From contig CAVQDV010000005.1 in assembly GCA_963711375.1 (NCBI GenBank), positions 1,178,001-1,242,000 of the forward strand: a stretch of 64,000 nt of DNA, written 5' to 3'. Within the stretch, counting starts at the first letter, position 1. Each line of letters opens with the position of its first letter. The stretch is from CAVQDV01 sp963711375. Its GTDB lineage: Bacteria > Pseudomonadota > Gammaproteobacteria > Coxiellales > Coxiellaceae. The position numbers and the translations under genes are program-made. Below the pieces are notes generated by a model, which saw nothing but the letters and a program-made list of their open reading frames with translations, had not been told where the DNA came from and searched no databases. Below, piece by piece: positions 51,800 to 59,850 of this stretch.

Positions 51800-54061
51800 C
51801 TACTCTACACTTTCAGTAAAACCACATCTTTGTGGGCAGAGTTTTTCTGTGCCGCGCGATTTTGTGGTTTTGAGAGTTAGAATTGGCCATGCGCAATTTG
51901 GGCAGGGCTCGGCAATAGGTTCATTCCAGAGCGCATAATCACAATCTGGATAACGATTGCAGGAAAAAAATATTTTACCGCGTCGCGATTTGCGTTTAAA
52001 TAAATTGGCTTGTTTGCATTTGGGGCATTGAACGCCGGTGTCTTCGGGTTTTTCGAGTGGCTCCATGTGCTTGCATTTTGGATAATTACTGCAGCCGATA
52101 AATTTACCGAATTTTCCAGTGCGAATAATTAAAGGCGATTGACAATCTGGACAGACGCGGCCTTCCACTATTTCAGGTTCTGCTTGCGGTTCATCCGTTA
52201 AATTACGAGTATAATCGCAATCGGGGTAGGTGGTGCAACCAATAAATCGGCCACGTTTGCCAAGACGAATCGAAAGAGGAGAGCCACATTTTGGGCACTT
52301 TTCATCGATTAATTCCTGCGTCACATCTTTTCGAGAAACATTGGTTTTCGTGTGATCAATTAAATCTTTAAAAGGCTGCCAGAAATTACGAAGCACCGGA
52401 ACCCATTCTTTATCACCTCGTGCGATATCATCGAGCTGGTCTTCTAAATTCGCTGTAAATCCATAATCGACATATTGCGTAAAATAATTCGTTAAAAAGC
52501 GATTGACGATGCGGCCAATATCCGTTGGTTTAAAGCGTTTATTATCCACATCAACATATTCACGATTTTTTAAAGTGGCAATGATGGAAGCATAAGTAGA
52601 CGGCCGGCCAATATCGCGTTCTTCCAGCGCTTTTACGAGAGAAGCTTCCGAATAGCGTGGCGGTGGCTCAGTGAAATGCTGCTCACCATGAATTTTGTCC
52701 ACATCGACTATTTCGCCTTCTTTTAAAGGAGGCAATAATTTTTCGCCTTCTTCGGCAGCATCATCCGAGGTTTCGAAATACACGCTAATAAATCCAGGTT
52801 TAGCAATGGTTGAACCCGTGGCGCGGAAAATATTATCTTTCGCGCTTAAATCAATGCTAACAGTATTCATAATCGCTTCGCTCATTTGGCTCGCAATCGT
52901 GCGTTTCCAAACCAGCTGATATAATTTAAATTGATCAGTGCTTAAGAATTTTTTTAGCGGTTCTGGTTCGCGCAAAATAGACGTGGGGCGAATGGCTTCA
53001 TGCGCTTCTTGGGCATTTTTTGATTTCGTCTTAAAAACCCTAGCTTCTTCAGGTAGATTTTCTTTTCCATAACGCTTGGGAATAAAGTCACGAATTTCTG
53101 CAATTGCTTCTTGCGCGAGATTCACTGAGTCGGTACGCATATACGTTATTAACCCAACAGCACCCTCATCGATTTCCACCCCTTCATATAATTGCTGAGC
53201 AATTTGCATAGTTTTTTGGGCAGAAAACCCGAGTTTTCTGGCCGCCTCCTGCTGCAAGGTCGCCGTAATAAAAGGGGGCGCTGGATTTCGCTTACGTTCT
53301 TTTTTAGTAACCTTGGTAACTTCGAGTTTACCCTTGGCGGTTTTAATAATATGTTCGGTAACCGTATTAGAATCTTTTTCATTCGTGAAGGTAAATTGCT
53401 CTACTTTTTCGCCTTTATATTGAACCAATTTGGCTTCAATTTTATCGGCGTGATATTTGCCTTCGGCGTGAATAGTCCAATATTCTTGTGAAATAAATTT
53501 TTCGATTTCTTCTTCACGTTCGACAATCATCCGAAGCGCAGGACTTTGCACACGGCCGGCGGATAAGCCTGGACGAATTTTCAGCCATAATAAAGGCGAT
53601 AAGGTGAAACCCACTAAATAATCTAAAGCACGACGCGCTTGTTGCGCATGCACGAGATCCATCGCAATTTCTCGAGGATTTGCGATAGCTTCTTGTACAG
53701 CTGCTTTTGTAATTTGATAAAACACCACACGTGAAACGGATTTATCTTTAAGCCCTTTGCGTTTTTCCAATAATTCTTTTACAGACCAAGCAATGGCCTC
53801 GCCTTCGCGATCCGGATCGGGAGCCAGGTAAATGCCATCACAGGTTTTTAACGCTTTTGCTATCGCGTCAACGTGTTTTTTATTTCGATCGATTTCCTGA
53901 TATTTCATGGCAAAATCATGCGCGACATCGACAGCACCTTCTTTTGGCACTAAATCTTGCACGTGCCCATAAGAAGCCATTACGCGATAATCTTTTCCAA
54001 GATATTTTTCAATTGTTCTGGCTTTTGCGGGGGATTCTACAACCACTAAATATTTGGGCAT
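51800..54061 (-). CDS. topA: DNA topoisomerase I
   Basis: Relaxes negative supercoils; type IA, 753 aa from the ATG at 54061. A longer frame adds 10 residues inside smg. Toprim domain: KYLVVVESPAKARTIEKYLG and APDPDREGEAIAW. The active-site Tyr is in GLITYMRTDSVNL. Four C-terminal Cys4 zinc ribbons are visible (CPKCGSPL/CTTYPDC, CPDCQSPL/CSNYPKC, CPKCKQAN/CNRYPDC, CPNCAWP/CPQRC). It is the last gene of dprA-smg-topA, starting one base after the smg stop. Confidence 0.97.
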   Translation of the reverse strand: MPKYLVVVESPAKARTIEKYLGKDYRVMASYGHVQDLVPKEGAVDVAHDFAMKYQEIDRNKKHVDAIAKALKTCDGIYLAPDPDREGEAIAWSVKELLEKRKGLKDKSVSRVVFYQITKAAVQEAIANPREIAMDLVHAQQARRALDYLVGFTLSPLLWLKIRPGLSAGRVQSPALRMIVEREEEIEKFISQEYWTIHAEGKYHADKIEAKLVQYKGEKVEQFTFTNEKDSNTVTEHIIKTAKGKLEVTKVTKKERKRNPAPPFITATLQQEAARKLGFSAQKTMQIAQQLYEGVEIDEGAVGLITYMRTDSVNLAQEAIAEIRDFIPKRYGKENLPEEARVFKTKSKNAQEAHEAIRPTSILREPEPLKKFLSTDQFKLYQLVWKRTIASQMSEAIMNTVSIDLSAKDNIFRATGSTIAKPGFISVYFETSDDAAEEGEKLLPPLKEGEIVDVDKIHGEQHFTEPPPRYSEASLVKALEERDIGRPSTYASIIATLKNREYVDVDNKRFKPTDIGRIVNRFLTNYFTQYVDYGFTANLEDQLDDIARGDKEWVPVLRNFWQPFKDLIDHTKTNVSRKDVTQELIDEKCPKCGSPLSIRLGKRGRFIGCTTYPDCDYTRNLTDEPQAEPEIVEGRVCPDCQSPLIIRTGKFGKFIGCSNYPKCKHMEPLEKPEDTGVQCPKCKQANLFKRKSRRGKIFFSCNRYPDCDYALWNEPIAEPCPNCAWPILTLKTTKSRGTEKLCPQRCGFTESVE

Positions 54062-54062
54062 T

Positions 54063-54539
54063 TTAGTGCAAGCCCCCAACGGGTTGTTCAAGGACCAGTA
54101 ATTCCATATGCGCTAATGCCGCTTCTGCATTGGGTTGATTAAAGAGGACGAGAAGGGTTACCCATTTTACTAAAGAGACATCAATGCCTTCTTCGCAAAG
54201 ATCGACAATTTGATGTAAGACCATTTCACGTGTGGGGAAATCTAATATGCCAATTTGTTCAAGCTGCATAATATAATTACGACAAGCGGGATCAATGAGC
54301 TCGCATTCATAATCACTATAAATTCGAAAAGAGTTTGGTTTAGCCAGTGCTGGTGGGTGCTGATGATCAACACTTAAATTGGCAAGCCAAGAGAGTGCTT
54401 GAATAATGGTCTTGGGCTCAAATCCTATGTGCTCCAGTTCGTCGAACAAGCTGTCTTTCTCTTTTGTAATGTCACAATTGTTACGCATATGGTGCATGAA
54501 CAAGTACATCAAAACGTTTAACACACTTTCTGGATTCAT
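54063..54539 (-). CDS. smg: Smg family protein (DUF494)
   Basis: A 158-aa protein between dprA and topA, the usual place of smg. Marks: NVLMYLFMHHMRNN at the N-terminus, SLFDELEHIGFEPKTIIQALSWL, RIYSDYECELIDPACRNYIMQLEQIGILDFPTREMVL, and WVTLLVLFNQPNAEAALAHMELLV at the end. Function unknown in most bacteria. Its ATG overlaps the dprA stop by 4 bp. Confidence 0.92.
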   Translation of the reverse strand: MNPESVLNVLMYLFMHHMRNNCDITKEKDSLFDELEHIGFEPKTIIQALSWLANLSVDHQHPPALAKPNSFRIYSDYECELIDPACRNYIMQLEQIGILDFPTREMVLHQIVDLCEEGIDVSLVKWVTLLVLFNQPNAEAALAHMELLVLEQPVGGLH

Positions 54540-55627
54540 ATGTCCACTCGTATATACCCGCCCGCTGTAGGCTTTATATAACCTTGTAATTCTAGGCTGA
54601 CCAGAAGCGCGCTAACGCTCCCGGGGCTTAGACCCAAACGAGATACTAATTGATCAACCGACACTTGGTCAAATCCTATAGCATTGAGTACTAATTGGCT
54701 TTTAGGGTCTTTGGGCTCCTTTTGGGTCTTTTTAGGGCAAATGAGGGCTCCTTCAGGGGTAGTGAACTGGCCGACTTCTTTCACGATATCGTCGACATCT
54801 TCTGCTAACGTGGCGCCATCTTTCAAAATCGCGTGACAGCCTTTTGACTGTGGAGCGTGAATAGAACCTGGTATTGCAAAAACTTCGCGATTTTGTTCCA
54901 TGGCGAGCCTTGCGGTGATCAAAGACCCACTTCTAAGGGTGGCTTCCACGATGAGAGTGCCCATGCTGATACCCGAAATGATGCGATTTCTTTTGGGAAA
55001 GTGGATGGCGTTTGGTGGCGTTTCGAGAGAAAACTCAGAAATGATGGCGCCATTGATAGCAATTAATTCAGCCAATTCGCGATGTTTATAAGGATAAATA
55101 TGTTGAAGGCCACTCCCCAAGACCGCAATAGTTTTTCCGTCGGCCTCGAGCGCTCCGCGATGGCTTTGTCCATCAATTCCAATGGCCATACCACTCGTTA
55201 TGCAAAAGCCTCTTTTGCTGAGTTCATAGGCAAAATAATAGGCATTTTCGGCACCGCTGTGGGTGGGGTTTCGGCTTCCAACAATCCCGATACTGGGTTC
55301 CTGGAGTACCTTTGGGTTCCCCCATAAATAAAGAAGCAGTGGCGGGTCTGTAATTTCTTTTAATAAGGGAGGATAGTCTGGGTGATCAAATGTGAGAATA
55401 TGTCGTTCATTTTTTAAGCTAAATTCCAAAGCTTTTTCAATTTCTTTTTGATTGGGATTTTTAATTTTTTCAATAATCTCTTTGGATAAACCCAAAGCGG
55501 CCAGATATTTTTCGTCCGCCATAACCAATTGACTCACATCACTAAACTGATGCATCAGTGTTTTAAATTTAAGAGCGCTTATCCAGCTAAAATGCAAAAT
55601 AAGCCAATTTTCGAGGGAATTTTTCAT
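54536..55627 (-). CDS. dprA: DNA processing protein DprA
   Basis: Loads RecA on incoming single-stranded DNA in natural transformation. A 363-aa protein from the ATG at 55627; a TTG at 55642 is possible and neither has a good ribosome site. Rossmann-like core: IGIVGSRNPTHSGAENAYYFAYELSKRGFCITSGMAIGIDGQSHRGAL, TIAVLGSGLQHIYPYKH, GAIISEFSLETPP, FPKRNRIISGISMGTLIVEA. A C-terminal DML1-like winged helix (LNAIGFDQVSVDQLVSRLGLSPGSVSALLVSLELQGYI) is present. It heads the dprA-smg-topA operon. Confidence 0.96.
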   Translation of the reverse strand: MKNSLENWLILHFSWISALKFKTLMHQFSDVSQLVMADEKYLAALGLSKEIIEKIKNPNQKEIEKALEFSLKNERHILTFDHPDYPPLLKEITDPPLLLYLWGNPKVLQEPSIGIVGSRNPTHSGAENAYYFAYELSKRGFCITSGMAIGIDGQSHRGALEADGKTIAVLGSGLQHIYPYKHRELAELIAINGAIISEFSLETPPNAIHFPKRNRIISGISMGTLIVEATLRSGSLITARLAMEQNREVFAIPGSIHAPQSKGCHAILKDGATLAEDVDDIVKEVGQFTTPEGALICPKKTQKEPKDPKSQLVLNAIGFDQVSVDQLVSRLGLSPGSVSALLVSLELQGYIKPTAGGYIRVDI

Positions 55628-55757
55628 GTGAGTATTTTGCAATTTGTAAGGACTTAATCAATACCGTTAAAAACGCTTAGTGTTGAATTTTTTAACATGT
55701 TTTCGAGAACCCATTTTTTCGCTTTCAGATAGAATTGTAACAGTTGTCGAAACAGTA

Positions 55758-55786
55758 TTGACGACTAAATCCCCTAGTTCTAATAT
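55758..55786 (+). promoter_or_regulatory. Promoter of the 55843 gene
   Basis: TTGACG (55758-55763), 17-bp spacer, TAATAT (55781-55786). The expected transcript begins near 55793 and leaves a leader of about 50 nt with GGGGGTG just before the ATG at 55843. Confidence 0.45.
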
Positions 55787-55842
55787 CGAATTAATGAGAA
55801 CAAATAAATAATCTCATATTTAACAAAAATTGGGGGTGTTTA

Positions 55843-56628
55843 ATGCGCATAGCAAAGAGAAAAATAGCTGAAAAATTGCCGTCTTATCCTTTAACAGAGG
55901 ATGATCATGAAATACAAAATAAACAAAAAAATAAAAGATCTATTTGCAATTTATCAAAGCCTCTAACAATAACTAATGATGAAAGAGGAAAAAATGAAGA
56001 AATAGAAGGATCTATATCCCATTCATTACCGCCAGCTTTCTCAAGTCAAAATAATAATGAAGCATGGATCACTTTTATTAATAGTCTTTCTGTTGTAGGA
56101 GAGAGCTTCGTAGAAAACATGTCCGAAGCAGGCGAGCATTGCATAGATTTTATGACTGAAGTGGGAAAGAGCTTCTCAGCCTATATGAATGATGCTTTAC
56201 CACTCATTAAAATCACGAGCTTTGCCACGGGTTGTGTGACAGGTTACCCCGTTGGGATTGTGGAGCATTTTTTTGGTATTCCACCGCTTGTTAAACTGGC
56301 TTTTCATGATGATGAGCATTTAGGGCCAAAACATTCAAAAGATTTTATTGAATCGCTGGGTGTTAAGCGAACCAATATTTCGCCAGCGCATCTTTATTTT
56401 GCAGAAACAGGCTTTGCAGCCATAGCATCCTGGGTTGGGCGAGCTATTGGTTTTGCTCTCGCTGGATTGTTGGCAATTTTAATAAGCCCAGTTGCTGTTC
56501 CTTTGCATAACGCATATAAAAATTCAAAGGCGCTAGATAAAGAGAATAAAGCAGCATTTTTCAAAAATAGCAGTGACGCATCCTCTTCAGGAAAAGATCT
56601 TCAGAAGCCGGAACTCTGCACTGTTTAA
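55843..56628 (+). CDS. Unknown protein with hydrophobic segments, effector-like
   Basis: A 261-aa protein with a polar, Lys/Glu/Asn-rich first 75 residues and no signal peptide. A central amphipathic region (SLSVVGESFVENMSEAGEHCIDFMTEVGKSFSAYM) follows. Hydrophobic stretches lie about 125-150 (SFATGCVTGYPVGIVEHFFGIPPLV) and 195-222 (GFAAIASWVGRAIGFALAGLLAILISPVAVPL). The tail is polar. No family recognised. The layout, with disordered ends and an internal membrane hairpin, recalls membrane-inserting effectors, but this is inference from composition only. Confidence 0.55.
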   Translation: MRIAKRKIAEKLPSYPLTEDDHEIQNKQKNKRSICNLSKPLTITNDERGKNEEIEGSISHSLPPAFSSQNNNEAWITFINSLSVVGESFVENMSEAGEHCIDFMTEVGKSFSAYMNDALPLIKITSFATGCVTGYPVGIVEHFFGIPPLVKLAFHDDEHLGPKHSKDFIESLGVKRTNISPAHLYFAETGFAAIASWVGRAIGFALAGLLAILISPVAVPLHNAYKNSKALDKENKAAFFKNSSDASSSGKDLQKPELCTV

Positions 56629-56635
56629 TGTGAGC

Positions 56636-56780
56636 TCTCATCCTGAGCAAATCGAGGGATCTCAATTTGAGACGCCCTCTTTGCGACTTCCATCCTGTGC
56701 AAAGCGAAGGATCTCCTGTTTTACTCTCGGAGCCACTCTAGGAGATCCTTCGCTTTGCTTAGGAAGACAGTCAAAATGAT
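56636..56780. repeat. Dispersed GGATCTC-type repeat with long inverted arms
   Basis: CATCCTGAGCAAATCGAGGG (56639-) and CATCCTGTGCAAAGCGAAGG (56691-) are two direct units, each followed by ATCTC. An inverted unit follows: 19-bp arms at 56699-56717 (GCAAAGCGAAGGATCTCCT) and 56740-56758 (its exact reverse complement). This CATCCTGAGCRAAGCGAAGGATCTC motif is a widespread bacterial intergenic repeat. It fills the gap before fmt and can form a strong cruciform or terminator. Confidence 0.7.
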
Positions 56781-56852
56781 AAGTGGCTGTTATTATTATA
56801 TAGGGAATTTTGAGGTTTGTGATAAACTGCCGAGGTAATAACAGGGGAATTT

Positions 56853-57794
56853 ATGCCATTAAAAATTATTTTTTGTGGGACACCAGAATTTTCTGTCCCA
56901 ACTTTGCAGGCCTTAATTGATTCGCCGCACGAAATAAGGGCAGTTTACACGCCACCCGATCGTCCAGCAGGACGTGGAAGAAAATTAATGTCCTGCCCTG
57001 TGAAGCAATTAGCCGAGAAAAATGACTTAGCTATTTTTCAGCCAAAAACCCTGAGAGATCTAGAAGAGCAAAAAAATCTCGAGAATTTAAGGCCGGACTT
57101 AATGGTGGTTGTTGCCTACGGATTAATTTTGCCACCGGAAGTTTTATCCATTCCAAAATATGGCTGCCTAAACGTACATGCTTCTTTATTACCACGCTGG
57201 CGAGGGGCTGCTCCTATTCAGCGTGCGATTTTATCAGGAGATAAAATAACGGGGGTAACGATTATGCAAATGGACAAGGGCTTAGATACTGGCAATATGC
57301 TCTTAAAAAGAACTTGTGATATTTTACCCGAGGAAACTAGTGAAAAATTACATAATCGTTTGTCGGTGCTTGGAGCGGAGGCACTTATCGAGGTTTTAAC
57401 TTTAATTGAAGAAAATGCATTACATCCTGAAAAACAGGATGATTCGAAATCCTCTTATGCCGCGAAAATCACAAAAGAAGAAGCTAAAATAAATTGGCAA
57501 GAACCCGCTGAAAAGATCCACAATTTAATTCGAGCCTTTAATCCTTGGCCAGTGGCCTTCACTGATTTTAAGGGTCAGACTCTACGAATTTGGCAGGCTG
57601 AAATTTCCCAAGGAAAAACAAATGCAAAGCCCGGAATTTTAATTAATCTACATAAAACCAGCTTTGATATTGCTACAGGCGATGGCACTTTAAGAGTTTT
57701 AGAGGTTCAAATGCCAAATGCCAAAAGAGTAAGCGCAAGCGATTTTATTAATGCCCATCGTACTGATTTGATCCCGATGAAAACTCATTTTTGA
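56853..57794 (+). CDS. fmt: Methionyl-tRNA formyltransferase
   Basis: Formylates initiator Met-tRNA. A 313-aa protein: FCGTPEFSVPTLQAL, TPPDRPAGRGRKLM, active-site NVHASLLPRWRGAAPIQRAI, and MDKGLDTGNML with the catalytic Asp. C-terminal tRNA-binding domain with IRAFNPWPVAFTDF. GGGG precedes the ATG. The usual partner def is not upstream; a repeat and an unrelated gene are there instead. Confidence 0.97.
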   Translation: MPLKIIFCGTPEFSVPTLQALIDSPHEIRAVYTPPDRPAGRGRKLMSCPVKQLAEKNDLAIFQPKTLRDLEEQKNLENLRPDLMVVVAYGLILPPEVLSIPKYGCLNVHASLLPRWRGAAPIQRAILSGDKITGVTIMQMDKGLDTGNMLLKRTCDILPEETSEKLHNRLSVLGAEALIEVLTLIEENALHPEKQDDSKSSYAAKITKEEAKINWQEPAEKIHNLIRAFNPWPVAFTDFKGQTLRIWQAEISQGKTNAKPGILINLHKTSFDIATGDGTLRVLEVQMPNAKRVSASDFINAHRTDLIPMKTHF

Positions 57795-57809
57795 ATTTTC
57801 CCTCACCCA

Positions 57810-58238
57810 TTAATTCACTGTAGCGTTTACCGTTGTCCAACTGCCATCATTAAAAATTAAAGTCAGTGGCACAGATTCTCCTGGCGTCAGAGATTTTTTT
57901 AAGCCCAAGAGCATCACATGCAAACTCCCTAATTGTAGGTCTTTTTCTGTATTTTTAGGAAGATCTATATTTCGCAATATTTTTATTGAAGCATGCGTGC
58001 CTTTAATCTCAGGTTCATGCAATTGAATTTTCGTAGCGGCGGGGCTGGTTGCAGCAACCAGCTCGTAATTATTCGTGCCATTATTTTTAAGCTGCATAAA
58101 AACTTGTGCGGCATCATTTTTAGTGACCTGGCTATCAATCACCGGCGCCTTAATATCGATGACACTCGCAGCCGTTTCTGAAAAAGCAGCAGAACTCACA
58201 AATAAAATTCCACAAGCCAAAAAGATTTTCTTAAACAT
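57810..58238 (-). CDS. Periplasmic copper chaperone, PCu(A)C family
   Basis: A 142-aa protein with a signal peptide (MFKKIFLACGILFVSSAAFS) and a cupredoxin-like PCuAC domain. Copper-ligand positions are suggested by LHEPEIKG and GSLHVMLLGLKKSL (the HxM element). The first Met ligand of the H(M)X10MX21HXM motif is not clear, so binding may be altered. The family delivers Cu to heme-copper oxidases; a bo3 oxidase is encoded at 17-22 kb. Confidence 0.8.
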   Translation of the reverse strand: MFKKIFLACGILFVSSAAFSETAASVIDIKAPVIDSQVTKNDAAQVFMQLKNNGTNNYELVAATSPAATKIQLHEPEIKGTHASIKILRNIDLPKNTEKDLQLGSLHVMLLGLKKSLTPGESVPLTLIFNDGSWTTVNATVN

Positions 58239-58254
58239 ATTTCCTCCTGAATTT

Positions 58255-58279
58255 TAAAATCCCGCGACTGGGTCGCGGG
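58255..58279 (-). terminator. Intrinsic terminator of the DUF1761 gene
   Basis: CCCGCGAC (58261-58268) and GTCGCGGG (58272-58279) form an 8-bp GC stem with a 3-nt loop. On the minus strand it is followed by ATTTTAAAATT, a short U-rich tail. Confidence 0.65.
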
Positions 58280-58292
58280 AAATGCACTTGTC

Positions 58293-58694
58293 TTAATGCC
58301 AAAGCCCGAAAATAACGCCATAAATGACAAACTGCGCAACATGATAACCTGTATCAACCAAAAAGATTTTGAAACTTCTTTGGGTAAATAAATAATTTGT
58401 CCCCATCGAGGTAGCCACCCAAAAAATACTGATCAGAAGCCCTGTTTTAATCGCAACACCCAAGGGAGGATTCGATCCGAGCAGCCAAGAAAGCGCAAGG
58501 GCTGCTATCAAGGCGAGTAAAAAACTTAAAATGAAAGCCATGGCATTGTGGCCGCCCTTACATTTGGCATCGGTCATACCGCACTCTTTCTTCCAAACTC
58601 TGCCAAAAAGCATCTTCGAATACCAGATACCCCCAAGGAAAAAAACAGCGACTGCACCGAGCAATGAGCCCCAAACATTAATATTGGCAAACAT
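58293..58694 (-). CDS. DUF1761 membrane protein
   Basis: The start is set at the ATG at 58694 (AAGGGG 6 nt upstream); the longer frame to 58745 has no support. The 133-aa protein has four TM segments and the family opening SLLGAVAVFFLGGIWYSKMLFGRVWKKECGM. A short Cys-containing loop (TDAKCKGGHNAMAF) follows. Function unknown; family members are small inner-membrane proteins. Confidence 0.8.
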   Translation of the reverse strand: MFANINVWGSLLGAVAVFFLGGIWYSKMLFGRVWKKECGMTDAKCKGGHNAMAFILSFLLALIAALALSWLLGSNPPLGVAIKTGLLISIFWVATSMGTNYLFTQRSFKIFLVDTGYHVAQFVIYGVIFGLWH

Positions 58695-58999
58695 GAGAAT
58701 CCCCTTATGGTTGATAAAGCGGCACAAGTTTTGCGCCGCATGCATAAGCTATCCAATATTGGTGTCCATGTAAAGCAACGTGGACAAAGCACCGGATCTT
58801 GCTCTTAAGGTGCAAAAGCCCATATCTGTCGAAGGTCGAGTGATTTTTTGAAAAAAATCTGCTCAGACACATGTAGGCTCAGCTATTTTTTTCAAGCCGG
58901 GATCCGCTGGACAAAACTAGTTGGCCTTTCGACCTTTTCTTGAACTATCGAGCATTCCTCGGTAATTGCCAAAATTGTATGCCAAGCTATTTTGACACT
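58695..58999. other. Non-coding gap with an AT hairpin
   Basis: No gene seen. GATTTTTT (58842-58849) and AAAAAAATC (58851-58859) form an AT hairpin. The gap separates two minus-strand genes and probably holds the promoter for the DUF1761 gene and the end of the luxR transcript. Confidence 0.5.
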
Positions 59000-59734
59000 C
59001 TAAGGTGTGATTAGGCCTTGCTCGAAGGCTTTTACGAGAGATTCGTATTTATTTTTGGCTCCGAGTTTTTTGTTAAGCTTTTGAATATGAAAATTTACAG
59101 TGCGTTCGGTAATGTGCAGAGTTTTTGAGATTTGTGAAACCGAAAATTGTTTGGAAATTAATTGAAGACATTGTAGTTCTCGCTTTTTTAAGGGAGAATC
59201 TTCACGGCTCACTTGATTAATTAAAAAATATTTTTGTAAATAACCTTGAAAATAATAAGCTCCAGTAAATATATCGGCTTCATTTTGCTCCCATTGTTTC
59301 GCACAATTTTCACCCTTCATTTGAACGAGTAACAGTATGGCAAAATCTTTTCCGGGACCATAAAGTGGAATACACAGGCCTTTTTCTGCGCCAAATTCGA
59401 TGGAATCTTCGCGCATTTTTCGCTCTCGATCAGACTTTGCATTTTTTAATTGTTCTTGCAAATTCCAGGCGGTGGGTAAAGTGGTTTTGCAAACATCGTC
59501 CATGGTTGAATCGATGTTTTCGTAGCGTTCTTCAAGATAATGCCGATGCCAGGGTTTAAAATTCTCCGAAGAAAAATCATATTGTAGCCGAGTATTCGAA
59601 TTTTGATAGTGAGCCCAATAGGTGAATGAAAAAGTTTTGACGCCAAAACTCTCGAGGAAAAGCCGCAAAGCCAGATTAAGTTGCTCGATCGACTGAGCGA
59701 ATCTTAAGGAATGATGAAATTCAGTAAACTTCAT
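59000..59734 (-). CDS. LuxR-type regulator (solo) with autoinducer-binding domain
   Basis: A 244-aa protein. Residues 1-165 form the autoinducer-binding domain: Trp62, Tyr66, Asp75 and Trp90 keep the exact spacing of TraR Trp57, Tyr61, Asp70 and Trp85, and a Gly lies at the expected end of the pocket (Gly119). The Pro that follows Asp in the classic set is Ser76. A C-terminal LuxR helix-turn-helix (about 178-240) contains SPLKKRELQCLQLIS, VSQISKTLHITERTVNFHIQKLNKKLGAKNK. There is no luxI in the window, so this is a solo that may sense foreign or different signals. It is divergent from the GH18 gene. Confidence 0.85.
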   Translation of the reverse strand: MKFTEFHHSLRFAQSIEQLNLALRLFLESFGVKTFSFTYWAHYQNSNTRLQYDFSSENFKPWHRHYLEERYENIDSTMDDVCKTTLPTAWNLQEQLKNAKSDRERKMREDSIEFGAEKGLCIPLYGPGKDFAILLLVQMKGENCAKQWEQNEADIFTGAYYFQGYLQKYFLINQVSREDSPLKKRELQCLQLISKQFSVSQISKTLHITERTVNFHIQKLNKKLGAKNKYESLVKAFEQGLITP

Positions 59735-59751
59735 AAGGTTTTCCAGTTAAA

Positions 59752-59797
59752 ACTGTCAGAGATGACAGTGGTATGTTAGTGTTTCGGCCCATATAGT
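59752..59797 (+). promoter_or_regulatory. lux-box-like palindrome and -10 of the GH18 gene
   Basis: ACTGTCA (59752-59758), GAGA, TGACAGT (59763-59769): an 18-bp dyad in the LuxR/GH18 intergenic gap. A TATAGT box is at 59792-59797 with no good -35. The predicted start near 59804 puts the dyad centre at about -43, the activator position for LuxR proteins. It is also 18 bp from the luxR start, so autoregulation is possible. Confidence 0.6.
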
Positions 59798-59850
59798 ACG
59801 TTTGAATTTTTAATTTTCATTTACTTAAAGAAAGCTTAAGAGGAATTATC

